In this document: piece by piece, positions 50,365 through 62,420 of the stretch
Position numbering within the stretch: position 1 is the stretch's first letter
How the letters are laid out: every line of letters starts with the position of its first letter
Assembly: GCA_022925895.1 (NCBI GenBank)
Contig: JAKSYS010000157.1
Coordinates: 39,022 to 103,021 of the forward strand
Source of the DNA: Fragilaria crotonensis
Taxonomy: Eukaryota; Bacillariophyta; Fragilariophyceae; Fragilariales; Fragilariaceae
Direction: 5' to 3'
Length of the DNA: 64,000 bases
Program-made: the position numbers and the translations under genes
The notes under the pieces: model-generated
What the model saw: only the letters and a program-made list of their open reading frames with translations
The model's database searches: none
Told to the model about the DNA's origin: nothing

Positions 50365-52240
50365 CTCCACATGCTGGTGGGGGTGTTATGGGATAGGTCT
50401 ACATGTACTGGCACGAGAGCTACGGTGCTACTGTGCCAATCACAGTACCGTACTCTATGCACGACCGTAGCTGCTATAGCTACTGTTATAGTCCTGCTCC
50501 ACCAGTACCAGGTACCAGTAGCACCTCCACTAGTGTGTTAACTGCAGTACCAAACACCACCTGCCAATCTCTCCTTTCTTGCCAAAGGGAAAAAGCAGGA
50601 ACGTACTAGTCTTGCTCTAATTCTATGCAATGGTGGAACTGACAAAAGTCTTGACCTGGTGCATCACATTTGTTGTCAGAAGCAGCTGTGAAAGATTCTA
50701 TGTGCGATGATTGCTCCTAGCAGAGCACTTTTGACCACCAACCAATGCATGCGCAATCCTTTGGTTCCTTGCCTTGCACAAGTTATGCTGGTTGTGGAAG
50801 GGCCAAAACACAAGTTGATGTATGGCTCATGATGGAGCAGGGAGTGGTTCTACCGGTAGATGGACTCTAATGGGAAAATGAACCGGAAGTTTATATGAAC
50901 ACACAATTCTCATTTGAGTGCTGTGATCACATCTGAGAGTGTTTACAATCAAAATTGATGTGAAAGTAAGGCTTTATTACGGAGAACTTCTCGAACAAAA
51001 AAACTTGAAATCTAATTCACGTGTAGCGGCATTAAGACAAACGAGCGAACGAGCGAACGAGCGAACGAACAAACAACAATTGCAAGCAACGCATGAATGA
51101 AGGAGCAAACATACGAACGGCGATTGCAACAACGAGCGAAGGATCGAGCAACAGAACGACGATAGCGACGAACGGACGAACAAACGAATGAAGGAACAAA
51201 CGAACGGCGATAGCTACAAACTGATGCTGCACAAGTAAGCAAACGATGATAACAAGCCCCAAACGAAATGAAAAAAGCAACGGTAGCATTTAACGAATGA
51301 GCGAAAGAACGACGATAGTGACAAACGGACGGACGGCGATAGCTACAAGCGGATGAACGAACAAACGACAAGCAACCTGCCCAAACAAACTGACAAACAA
51401 ACGACGATAGCAAGCAACGCTCGAACAAACAAAGGGCTATAGCAAGAACGAACGAACAAACAAATGAGCAAATGATGACAAGAAGTGAACGACGAACGAA
51501 CAAACAAACGAACGAATGATTGCAAGGAAAATGTGGACTTGAAAAGTAGCTACCGGTAGTAGCCTGTCCGACAAGGCCACACAGCTGATTTGGGCATAGA
51601 TAGAATCTATGCAGCCAGTGTATGCTGGTGGGCAAACTAGTGTGACGACATCATCAGACGGATTGAAAAGGATCAACAAATGGTACTATGAATCCAAACC
51701 TTGGAATACACAGAATGAAGTCGTTTGTGATTGTCTCATGCTACATGCTACTGTACTGTGCACTGTAATATTTGTACTTGGAGCTCAGAGCCTTAGAGGA
51801 CTAACTTCACGTGGTGAGAGCACGGAGGGTTTCCTACAGCAATATTAGTATCCCCCTACAGAGTTGTAACATAAGTTTTAAGAATTTTAGGCACGACCAC
51901 AGTACCATCCAGGAAAGAACATATATCCGAAGGAATTAGCTTATCACATATATGAAGAAGAATGTCAGGTCATGCAGAGCAACGCTGACAAGAGATAAAA
52001 TGCTAAAATGTGATTGAATTAAATCCGACACGTCACTGCATACACGCCAATGTATGGGGTTTGTCAAAAGAGTCTAATCGTGTGCTCGAGTAACTATTGA
52101 CAGGCATAGTCATTGCTGACAAGAAGCCAGTCATTAACTTTTTATCAGATGATTGAAGATCGATGACCCATACGCACATTTTGAATTTCTCACATTCTAT
52201 AACACCATTAATCACACAAGCATTCGAATTCCTGTCAACG
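50365..52240. other. Intergenic with degenerate GAAC-type array
   Basis: No gene is supported. It includes GTAC palindromes (50450-50540), two copies of CTACCGGTAG (50850-50859 and 51550-51559) and a degenerate simple-sequence array (about 51000-51530). The promoter of the first M11 gene presumably lies at its right end. Confidence 0.55.
51000..51530. repeat. Degenerate tetranucleotide/minisatellite array
   Basis: GAAC, GAAT and AAAC tetranucleotides dominate, with a recurring CGATAGC(G/T)AC(A/G) motif near 51145, 51205, 51313, 51340, 51405 and 51438, suggesting a higher-order unit of variable length. Open frames read across it (Arg/Phe/Ser/Val-rich on the minus strand) are artefacts of the composition. 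Confidence 0.7.
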
Positions 52241-54307
52241 ATGAAGACATTCTGCTTTGTCGTCTCCTTTCTCCTGGTACTTGGCGATGTCGACGCTCAG
52301 CATGATGGGGTAAGCAAACGTCTAGGAAAATGCTTCACTCTATGCTTCATCCGTACACTAACGCTATGTATCACCAGACGAGTACCCACCAGCTTCGTCG
52401 AACTCAGACAAAGAAGCACCGTCGTGCAAGCAAACATCCATGCATAGTTATCATCTCTGATAAACAATACATTGACCATCATGTCGAGGACCAGCCTCTA
52501 GAATGTGAACTTCAAGCCACCGATATCATGAATGTCACAAAACACAAGGTCGTTAAAGTGAAAGGCATGACAACCAAATGGGCTAGAGAAGAACGCTGTC
52601 AAGAGTGGCGTGACAACTCTCTTTGCTTCGAACTCAGTGATTGACGATAGCACGGACGAGCTCATCATTCCAACTGGCGAAACTATCAAAGTAAGTTGAT
52701 CTCCAGAACAGGGAATTAGGACGGATGCTCTGACATTTGCACATCCAGATCGCTGAAACACACAGCAGCAACACCAAGGACTGACTCTTGTGCTTTTTTA
52801 TACCGTGCAGCTTGGACGTCGCAACAAAGACAAAGAGGCAGTACCACTACCAGAGATCGGGCAGCTTGGATCCCACTGACATGATTTGGAATCGAAACCT
52901 CGCTTCTGTTGTGGTGAGAAAGGACCTAGTCATTCAAATCAAAGCAGCTGATGCGGCAACCACAGCAAGCGAATCGCAGCTTGCAGACGACGTCTTTGGA
53001 GCCGCTGGAGATGCACTCAACCTCAAATCACAATTCAACCAGTGTTCTTACGGTCAGCCGCATTTTGAGCCGACCACATCTAACGCCCTTGTTGGTACTG
53101 ATGGAGTGTATACCGTCAGTCTTCCGAGCACGACCGTGACAGGTGCAGCGGATAATCCCATTGCCTGGGCAGCAGTCGACAAAGCCACGGCGGAGCTTGG
53201 TGATCTCACCAGTATTGCTGACCATGTCATGAGATGTATGCCTCCGGGAACGAGCGGTGGTTGGCTTGCTTATGCCTACATCAACCATTGGCTGTCTGTC
53301 TTCAACGACTCCTGGTGTGGTTACCCATCAGCAACGATGCATGAGTTAGGTGAGTATTGCATTAAATGCGGTATTGCAATCGAACCCGCTGACCTTCATC
53401 GTGACTTACCTCAATTTTCAATATCAGGTCACAATTTCGGTTTGGCACACTCCTCCGAGGGATCGAGTGAGTATGATGATAAAATCTGGGTTGATGGTAC
53501 GTATCAGATCAGTTTGTGGGATAAGATGTTATCCACCTGCCTAGCGTGTCTTGGTCGATGTTGATCTCACCAATGTTTGTACATTTTCCAGGTACAAGTA
53601 TACTCTTTCGGAGACGACGACGGTCCGGTCATGTGCTTCAATGGCCCTAAAACATGGCAACTCGGTTGGTTCAGTGACCATCATGTTGACCTTTCGATTG
53701 CCACCGGGATCAGCTGGACTGGCAATTTGGTTGGCTTCGTGCAAAAGGCCAACTCAGCGCTAACTGACAAGATGATCATCCGGATTCAGGGTGCTAACGA
53801 TGTCTATGTCAGCTTCAATCGAGCAATTGGGATAAACTCTGGAACTCAGGAAGGTATCAACCAAGTCCTTGTTGCCACTCGCCCGAATGGAACAGATTAT
53901 GCGAATTCACATTGAAGCTGAGTGCCAAGGGAACCTATACGATTCCAAAGTTCAGCGGTACCTCGAGCACTTTACGAATCACTGTGAACTCGATTGCGAC
54001 CAGCACAATCCCATCCAGAGCCAGTGTTTCCATTGATCTAGTCACACCAACAGCAGCACCGACTCAACGTCCCGCATTAATGCCAATCTTGTCTCCAATA
54101 TCGGTATCAGCAATCAAACCTTCGTCGAAACCAACTCGGGCTCGAACAAAGGGACCCACCACTCGAGCACCAACGAAGAGACCCACAACTCGAGCACCTA
54201 CATTCAAACAGAAAACACGAAATAAGTCATGTATAGTAGTGAATAGCTTGTCGGTAAAAGCAACCTGTGAGACTCATTACTTAAAGTATGGTCGTTATCG
54301 TGACTAA
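52241..54307 (+). CDS. M11 gametolysin-like metallopeptidase, copy 1 (frame-disrupted)
   Basis: Five exons, by comparison with copies 2 and 3: 52241-52309, 52378-52690, 52811-53349, 53428-about 53496, about 53592-54307. Exon 1 is a signal peptide (MKTFCFVVSFLLVLGDVDA). Exon 2 encodes a propeptide-like region. Exon 3 ends in HELG and exon 4 begins HNFGLAH, together forming the zinc motif HExxHxxGxxH. Exon 5 carries GDDDGPVMCFNGPKTWQLGW, typical of M11 enzymes, and a short Pro/Thr tail (KGPTTRAPTKRPTTRAPT). Frame breaks occur near 52586 (an extra G), in early exon 3 and near 53905. Such enzymes cleave extracellular-matrix or cell-wall glycoproteins, classically at gamete cell-wall release in Chlamydomonas. 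It may be a pseudogene or carry sequence errors. Confidence 0.75.
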
Positions 54308-55369
54308 TTTCGCCTCCATCACCGCTGAGTTGGAAATGTTGTTGTTGTTCATCTTCTTTCCAGCTGTCATTGCCGCTCCCCAAGATGATGACGACTCGAA
54401 CCTAAAATATATACGACATACTATTATGCTGTGTACCTGGTATCATACACAGTTATGAACTCAGGTCTTCCTTGTTACATCCTTCTTCCAAGGTCGTGCC
54501 AAAACCAAGAGGCATTGTGGATAGTCATTTTCCAGGATTATTCGAGATGCTCATTCTCATAACATCGGTTCGTTTTCGATCTCGATGATGCGAACGCATG
54601 TCAGAATGATCGAGGGATATAGCGGTATCATCATAGAGAGTCATAATACTCTAGGAATACCATATGTCCATTCTTAACAATTATGACTCGTACTACATTG
54701 TGGATAGTCATTTTCCAGGATTATTCGAGATGCTCATTCTCATAACATCGGTTCGTTTTCGATCTCGATGATGCGAACGCATGTCAGAATGATCGAGGAT
54801 ATAGCGGTATCATCATAGAGAGTCATAATACTCCTAGGAATACCATATGTCCATTCTTAACAATTATGACTCGTACTACATTGTGGATAGTCATTTTCCA
54901 GGATTATTCGAGATGCTCATTCTCATAACATCGGTTCGTTTTCGATCTCGATGATGCGAACGCATGTCAGAATGATCGAGGGATATAGCGGTATCATCAT
55001 AGAGAGTCATAATACTCTAGGAGTACCATATGTCCATTCTTAACAATTATGACTCGTACTACATTAGTACGACAATTAGGTTGGGAATTTACACAAAGCA
55101 CATCATACCTTATAGCCCAATGTCAATGGGACATTATCCATCGGTGCATTTCTTCTGATGTTCGAATCTTGTTTTGCTTGATGAGTGATCCAGTGAAGGA
55201 TCCAGTATCGTAAATGGGCAGGATTCCAGTCTTGTCTCGATTTATCAGTCATCGAAACGAGGAACCAGTGAGACATTAACATCACAATCGATGACCCGAC
55301 GGCTCGAATGTTGAGACGCACCGCTCGCAAAATTCAATTCGGATCACACAAAATTCGAACTGTCGCACG
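54308..55369. other. Intergenic between M11 copies 1 and 2
   Basis: Its main content is the 183-bp tandem repeat (54513-55061). The last 100 nt before 55370 should hold the promoter of copy 2. No gene is seen. Confidence 0.6.
54513..55061. repeat. 183-bp tandem repeat, three units
   Basis: Units start at 54513, 54696 and 54879 with CATTGTGGATAGTCATTTTCC. They differ by single bases and small indels (for example GAGGGATATAG against GAGGATATAG, CTAGGAATACC against CTAGGAGTACC). Each contains the inverted pair GAGTCATAAT and ATTATGACTC about 40 nt apart. Confidence 0.95.
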
Positions 55370-58015
55370 ATGAAGACCTTCTGCTTCGCCTTGTCCGTAT
55401 TCCTTCTGACCTATGCTAATGTTGCCGCTCAGCTAGATGAGGTAAGCAAACTTCGGAAAATATGCTTCACATTCAACAAATAACTGCAAACGACAAATGC
55501 ACTAACTGTAACGCAATGTATACGACGCATCTCCAGACGAGTTCTCAGCTGCTTCGTCGCGCCCAGACCAATGGGCGTCGTCGTGCAAGCAAAATCCATG
55601 CGTTGTTATCTTCTCTGACAAAGAGTATCTTGACCATCACGTCGAGGAACAGCCTGTGGAATGTGAACTTCAATCCACCGACATTATGAACGTCACGAAG
55701 TACAATGTCGTCAAAGTGAAAGGCATGACCACGAAATGGGCTAGAAAGAACGCTGTCAAGAGTGGTGTGACTACTCTCTTTGCTTCGAATTCGGTGATTG
55801 ATGACAGTACGGACGAACTCATCATTCCAACTGGTGAAACTATCAAAGTAAGTTGCGCTGCACATGAATAAGTATTGCTCTGGCATGCGAACGTCATGTT
55901 GACCGAAATAAACAATGTGACAATGGTCTAACCTTGGTGCTTCTCTTTCACCACGCAGCTTGACGGACGTCAATAGGAGCAGTGGTAGCAGTATTTTGGC
56001 AAGCATGGATCCATCTGATTTTTGGATCGAAACCTCGCCACTGTCGTGAAGAAAGTCTTGGTCCTTCGAATCAAGCAGCTGACGCGTCAACCACCGCAAG
56101 CGAGACGCAGCTTGCAGACGACGTCTTTGGAGCCGCTGGAGATGCCCTCAACCTCAAATCACAATTCAACCAGTGCTCTTATGGACAGCTACAGTTTGAG
56201 CCGACAACATCCAACGCCTTGGTTGGTACCGATGGTGTGTACACCGTCAGTCTTCCGAGCACTATCATTACGGGTGCGGCGGATAATCCCATTGCCTGGG
56301 CAGCAGTTGACAAAGCCACGGCAGAACTTGGTACTCTCACCAGTTTCGCGGATCATGTGATGGTATGCATGCCTCCAGGAACGAGCGGTGGTTGGATTGC
56401 GTATGCCTACATCAATCATTGGTTGTCTGTCTACAACAATGCATGGTGCGGATACCCGTCAGGACTGCTACATGAGTTGGGTGAGTCTTGTATCGTTTTC
56501 TATTTACAGGTGCAGTTTCGCCTGCTGAGGTTCGTCGCGACTAACATCAATTTGCAATATCAGGCCACAACTTGAACCTTGCACACTCCTCTGAGGGATC
56601 GACTGAGTACGGTGATCAGTCCGGACTGATGGTAAGTGCTGCGTCTGCACAGCCTTTCGTACAAACCCTCTTTTGAAAGGACGTTGCCCACCTGTGCAAC
56701 GCGTCGTGGCCGATTGTGATCTCACAGATGCTTGACTTATCCAGGGATATTCTTATGGAAACGACGATGGTCCAATCATGTGCTTCAATGGCCCTAAAAC
56801 ATGGCAGCTTGGTTGGTTCAGTGAATATCACGTTGACCTTCGACTGCAACCGGGATCAGCTGGTCTGGCAATTTGATTGGCTTCGCGCAAAGGGCCAACG
56901 CAGCCGGTACTGATAAGATGATCATCCGAATTCAGAGCAGCTCTACGGATACGTATGTCAGTTTCAATCGCAGGATTGGGATTAACTCTGGAACTCAGGA
57001 GGGTGCCGATCAAGTTTTAGTTGTCACTCGGGCGCCCGGAACTGGTTATGCCTTGTCGAATTTGGTAGCGAAGCTGAGTGCCAGTGGAATCTACACTGTA
57101 CCAAACTTCAACGGTTCCACCAGCACATTGCGCATCACGGTGAACTCGATTGTGACAAGCACAACCCCAGGCAGAGCAAACATTTCCATTGATCTTATTC
57201 CTCAAACGACCAATGCACCTACAAGGGCACCAACACGGCTACCCACCCGATCGCCCACACAAGTGCCAACTCGATCGCCAACTCAAGCTCCAACGTTGTC
57301 ACCAACGCGAGTGCCGACTCAAGCTCCAACGCAATCACCCACGCAAGCGCCAACTCAAGCGCCAACGCAATCACCCACTCAAGTGCCAACTCAAGCGCCA
57401 ACGCAATCACCCACTCAAGTGCCGACTCAATCACCAACTGGTGCGCCGACACCAGCTCCCCAACTGATGCGCCGACGCCACCTCTCCCAACTGACGCCCC
57501 GACGCCTGCTCCCCAACCGATGCTCCAACTCAAGCACCGACCGAATCCCCACAGAAGGCAGGAGCACCGACCGAATCCCCACAGATGCTCCAACAGGATC
57601 TCCCACCCTTTCTCCCACAGAAGCGCCAACCGAATCACCAACACTATCTCCCACACAGGGACCAACGGAAGCATCCACTCCAGCTCCCACAGAAACGCCT
57701 ACCGAAGCACCCACCCGGTTCCCCAGAAGCGCCGACCGAAGCACCCACCCGGTCTCCCACACGAGCGCCGACTGGGCTCCTACTCGTGCACCTACATCGA
57801 AACCAACATCTCGTGCTCCTACAACTCGTGCTCCTACAACTCGTGCACCGACAAGGAGACGCCCCACTAGGAGACCAACACGAAGGAACAACAACCGAAA
57901 TAACTTTTTTCGAGATGAACAGACAGAGCCTTACTATGGATATAGCCATGAAAGATTTGCATTTCAGCCACGTACCACATTTCTCACTGATGTCTGGGCT
58001 CAAGTAGCGTGGTAA
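55370..58015 (+). CDS. M11 gametolysin-like metallopeptidase, copy 2 (frame-disrupted)
   Basis: Exons 55370-55441, 55537-55847, 55959-56480, 56564-56631 and 56745-58015. It has a signal peptide (MKTFCFALSVFLLTYANVAA), a propeptide-like exon 2, and in exon 3 a domain ending HELG; exon 4 HNLNLAHSSEGSTEYGDQSG completes the zinc motif. Exon 5 begins GYSYGNDDGPIMCFNGPKTW and leads to a long Pro-Thr-rich tail (APTRAPT, SPTQVPT, about 57200-57880). Early exon 3 contains stops and is shortened. Shared with copy 3 is a one-base loss at the Ile-Lys/Ala-Ala-Asp step (near 56079). A T-run loss near 56850 and C-run losses near 57460 and 57515 break the C-terminal part. Expected role as copy 1. Confidence 0.75.
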
Positions 58016-59991
58016 CAGTTAAAAGTTTCGGTTCTCCGTTGGCTGCTCTCTTTAACGTGTTTCCACGACAATCGTAGTTGAAGCCACCAAACTTTGGTGG
58101 TGCATTCTTTGATATTTGTTGGGCAGAGATGGTCTGGACTCTCCTCACTTGGCGAACACTGTAAGCGACTGGGCATTCTTACAGCATACCGCATCACCCG
58201 ACACCACTCCTCACTGCTGACGAAAGGTGTTCAGAGCGCAAAATGTTCGTCTTTAATTTGTATTGATGACATTTGTCAATTCATCAACAATTTGTGACAT
58301 GTCCCTCAATTCAAATGAAACACTTGGACGAGACCAAAAGTACGGCATTGCCCATCTTATGTTGGGGGGTTGGCGCTCTGACCTTGATCGTCTGAGTCCT
58401 GTTTCTCCACCTTCCACCACCAAGAAGTATGGTACTGACCGAATGATTGACTTTATGTTAGTATCTACCAATATATCGGAGAATCGGTTCGTCATGCTGG
58501 TGAGTATCTGGCAAATGATGATGGTATCTTCTCAAAGCATCGTTGACTCTTTGTTGATGTCGACTTTCACAATCTCATGGGTTTTCCAAATCTCAAATGG
58601 GTTCTCATGGGACCCGATCGCATCCATCGATCATTTGTACCCTTGCAAGCTCTCACTTGTCGTCTGGACTTCAAATTTGTTGATGCAATTACGTAATTCG
58701 TAGTACAACACATATCATAATTTGTGGCAACGAGTAACCAACCTTGTCGTCATTGACAGTAGATCAATGTTAATTCCGGCTATGAATAACGATCAACAAT
58801 GCACCAATCGATTGCGACAGCGACTCATTCCAGACGCCCATCGGAATACCCTCTCAAGTGCCGACCGTAGCTACCACTCCATCGCCCATACGAGCACCGA
58901 CGGGAGCTCTTGGTCGTTCCATGCCAGGTCGTGTGATTTAGTCTCGCCAAGCTTTCCTCCCGACATTTTCTGTCGCAAATCGATTGTTCTGATTCAATTG
59001 GTGAATTTCATCGGCCTTTGCTTATCTAGCAACAGCATGTTTTTGAGATAAAAGACGTCGGATGGCGGTAGATGGCTGGGATCGGTTCGAGTGAACCAGA
59101 GAAAAATCACAAACTCAGCTCATTCCGAGGAACGCACTATAGAGCAACGGAAGAGAGCTCAAGGATGCCTCGGTTCTGGTCCAGGATGCAATGGTATACC
59201 ATTAGTATTCAGGTAGGTATTATCGCGCGTTCTTCCTTCGCCTCCACCACCGGTCATTTCGAAAGGCTGTTATCGTTCTTTCCAGCTGTCGTTGTCAGTC
59301 CACGAGAGCATGCAGACTCGGAAAACGTACTGGCCAACATGTTTAGTGTGGACTAATGATGCCATAGTTCCTCCGCGGTCATGACAATACAAGAGGCATA
59401 GTGCATTTGTGCATTTCATGGTCATCCGCAGATTTATTCATGATGCACATGTTCATGGGTTGGGGTTTTTTCCGCTCTCAATGCCCGTTGTGTGCTATGA
59501 TACCAGTACTTACATGGAGTCCTTGATGCGGGAAGAACAATCAAGGGGTGGGCATCCGAACAGAGTACCGTATTGTACCAGGTACCTGCACTACCATGTC
59601 CACGCCCAGCTGTTCGGATTACATTTGCTACTCCCATGATTCTTTGGTGGTGTTCCTAACACCGCATTATTTAGCCGGAATGCCAATCTCTTCGAAACCA
59701 ATCCGAACTGAATGTACACTTGAGTCATCGGGACATGATATACGTGCATTTTCGGATGTTTATTCTTGTTTCCATGTATTAGTCATCAAGTCGTCGGATA
59801 AACTCATTCACCGTGGACACAGTCATAAACAAACCACGATTGCAATCGTGGTTCGAATGATGATGGAGACATATCGAAAGGAAAATCGATGACCGGTCAA
59901 CCGGTCATCTCGAATTTTGAGACGCAAAACGTTGCCATAAAATCATTGAGACTGGATCACACAATAAAACTTTTTGTATTCGAGTTGCACG
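58016..59991. other. Intergenic between M11 copies 2 and 3
   Basis: It contains the 3' flank of copy 2, homologous to flanks after copy 3, and a relic of an endonuclease domain at 58260-58700. GTAC palindromes occur near 59565-59590. No complete gene is recognised. Confidence 0.5.
58260..58700 (+). pseudogene. Possible LINE-type endonuclease (EEP) domain relic
   Basis: One frame reads KKYGTDRMIDFMLVSTNI and a neighbouring frame DDGIFSKHR followed by a stop and LFVDVDFHNLMGF. This resembles the R-IDyilvs ... DH/KHrglfvD end of apurinic-type endonuclease domains in non-LTR retrotransposons. The frame shifts once and a stop interrupts it. No RT domain adjoins it. Low certainty. Confidence 0.35.
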
Positions 59992-62420
59992 ATGAAGACC
60001 TTCAGCTTCGCCGTTTCTTCGCTCCTCCTGACCTTTGGCGATGTTGCCGCTCAGGTAGATGGGGTAAGCCAACTTCAAAAAAGATGCCTCACACTATGAA
60101 TCAAAAACCAGCAAACGACAAATGCACTAACGCCGTGTTTACACAACGTATCTGCAGACGAGTTCTCAGCTGCTTCGTCGCGCTCAGTCCAATAAGAACC
60201 GCCGTGCAAGCAAAAACCCATGTGTAGTTATCCTCTCTGATAAGGAATATCTTGACCATCACGTCGAGGACCAGCCTCTGGAATGTGAACTTCAATCCAC
60301 CGATGTCGTGAAGGCCAACGGAATCAGTGTGGTGAAAGTGAAAGGAAAGACAACCGGATGGGCCAAAAAGAACGGAATCGAAAGTGGTGTGACCACTCTC
60401 TTTGCTTCGAACTCAGTGATTGATGACGATACGGACGAGCTCATCATTCCAACTGGAGAAACGATCGAAGTAAGTACTTCCGGACATTAAATACATGGCC
60501 ACGATTGCAAACTGAACCATGTCATCTCACCCCGATCCTTCTCTCAAATCACAGCTTGGACGTCGCAACAAGAGCAGTGGAGGCAGTTCCAAGGCAACTG
60601 GAGCTGGCAGTTTGGATCCAGCTGACTTGATTTGGAATCGAAACCTCGCTACTGTCGTGAAGAAGGTCTTGGTCCTTCGCATCAAGCAGCTGACGCGTCA
60701 ACCACCGCAAGTGAGACGCAGCTTGCAGACGACGTTTTTGGAGCCGCTGGGGATGTCCTTAACCTGAAATCACAATTCAACCAGTGCTCTTACGGTCAGT
60801 TGCAGTTTGAGCCGACCACATCCAACGCCTTGGTTGGTACCGATGGAGTGTATACCGTCACTCTTCCAACCACTATCATTACGGGTGCGGCGGATAATCC
60901 AATTGCCTGGGCAGCAGTTGACAAAGCCACGGCAGAACTTGGTACTCTCACCAATTTCGCGGACCATGTGATGGTATGCATGCCTCCAGGAACGAGCGGT
61001 GGATGGATTGCGTATGCCTACATCAACCATTGGCTGTCTGTCTTCAACAACCAATGGTGCGGATACCCGTCAGGACTTCTACATGAGTTGGGTGAGTCTT
61101 GTATTGTTTTGTAATTACAGGTGCAGTTTCGCCTGCTGAACTTCGTCGCGACTAACATCAATTTGCAATATCAGGCCACAACTTGAACCTTGCACACTCC
61201 TCTGAGGATCGACTGAGTACGGTGATCAGTCCGGACTGATGGTAAGTGCTGCGTCTGCACAGCCTTTCGTACAAACCCTCTTTTGAAAGGACGTTGCCCA
61301 CCTGTGCAACGCGTCGTGGCCGATTGTGATCTCACAGATGCTTGACTTATCCAGGGATATTCTTATGGAAACGACGATGGTCCAATCATGTGCTTCAATG
61401 GCCCTAAAACATGGCAACTTGGTTGGTTCAGTGAATATCACGTTGACCTTTCGACTGCAACCGGGATCAGCTGGTCTGGCAATTTGGTTGGCTTCGCGCA
61501 AAGGGCCAACGCAGCCGTTACTGATAAGATGATTATCCGGATTCAGAGCAGCTCTACGGATACGTATGTCAGTTTCAATCGCAGGATTGGGATTAACTCT
61601 GGAACTCAGGAGGGTGCCGATCAAGTTTTAGTTGTCACTCGGGCGCCCGGAACTGGTTATGCCTTGTCGAATTTGGTAGCGAAGCTGAGTGCCAGTGGAA
61701 TCTACACTGTACCAAATTTCAACGGTTCCACAAACACATTGCGCATCACCGTGAATTCGATAGTGACTAGCACAACCCCAGCCAGAGCAACTGTTACAAT
61801 TGATCTTGTTGCTCAAACAGCGGCCCCGACCAATGCGCCTACGAATGCACCAACCAGGGCACCCACCTATCGCCCACACCGGTGCCAACGCAATCACCTA
61901 CTCAAGCTCCAACGCTATCCCCACTGATCTGCCGACTCTTGCGCCAACGGGTGTTCCGACGCCTGCTCCTCCAACTGATGCCCCAACACCTGCTGCCCCA
62001 ACCGATGCTCCGACACCTGCCCCACCAACCGATGCTCCAACTCAAACACCGACGGGATCACCAACAGAAGCGCCGACCGAACCACCCACCCTTCCTCCCA
62101 CCGAAGCGCCGACCGAATCTCCCACGCTACCTCCAACACAAGCGCCGACCGGAGAACCTACCTCCCACACAGGCGCCGACCGGAGCACCCATTTCCTCCC
62201 ACGACCTCCGACTGGAGCACCCACATTCCTCCCACGACCTCCGACTGGAGCACCCACCCTGTCTCCCACACGAGCGCCGACTGGAGCCCCACTCGTCCCT
62301 ACATCGAGTCCAACGACTCGTGCTCCGACGACTCGTGCTCCGACGACTCGAGCACCTACGAAGAGACCCACAACTCGTGCAAACAAAGAAACCAGGAAAC
62401 AAACTTGTCTAGTCTTGTGA
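59992..62420 (+). CDS. M11 gametolysin-like metallopeptidase, copy 3 (frame-disrupted)
   Basis: Exons 59992-60063, 60158-60469, 60555-61091, 61175-61241 and 61355-62420. Exon 1 encodes a signal peptide (MKTFSFAVSSLLLTFGDVAA). Exon 2 and exon 3 (SLDPADLIWNRNLATVVKK) are the best preserved of the three copies. The zinc motif is HELG|HNLNLAH across intron 3. A loss in the GGG run after SSE (near 61208) and a loss at the Ile-Lys/Ala-Asp step (near 60690, shared with copy 2) shift the frame. The tail has many APT and PT repeats with several frame changes at C runs (61862-62200), ending in RAPTTRAPTTRAPTKRPTTR. Secreted, cell-wall or matrix-directed protease expected. Confidence 0.78.

Noticed and set aside
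51012-51635. 207-codon minus-strand frame rich in Arg, Phe, Ser, Val and Cys
   Set aside because: It is a translation of the tetranucleotide array; composition follows the repeat period.
54513-55061. CRISPR-like array
   Set aside because: Only three long (183-bp) contiguous units without spacers; a plain tandem repeat in eukaryotic DNA.
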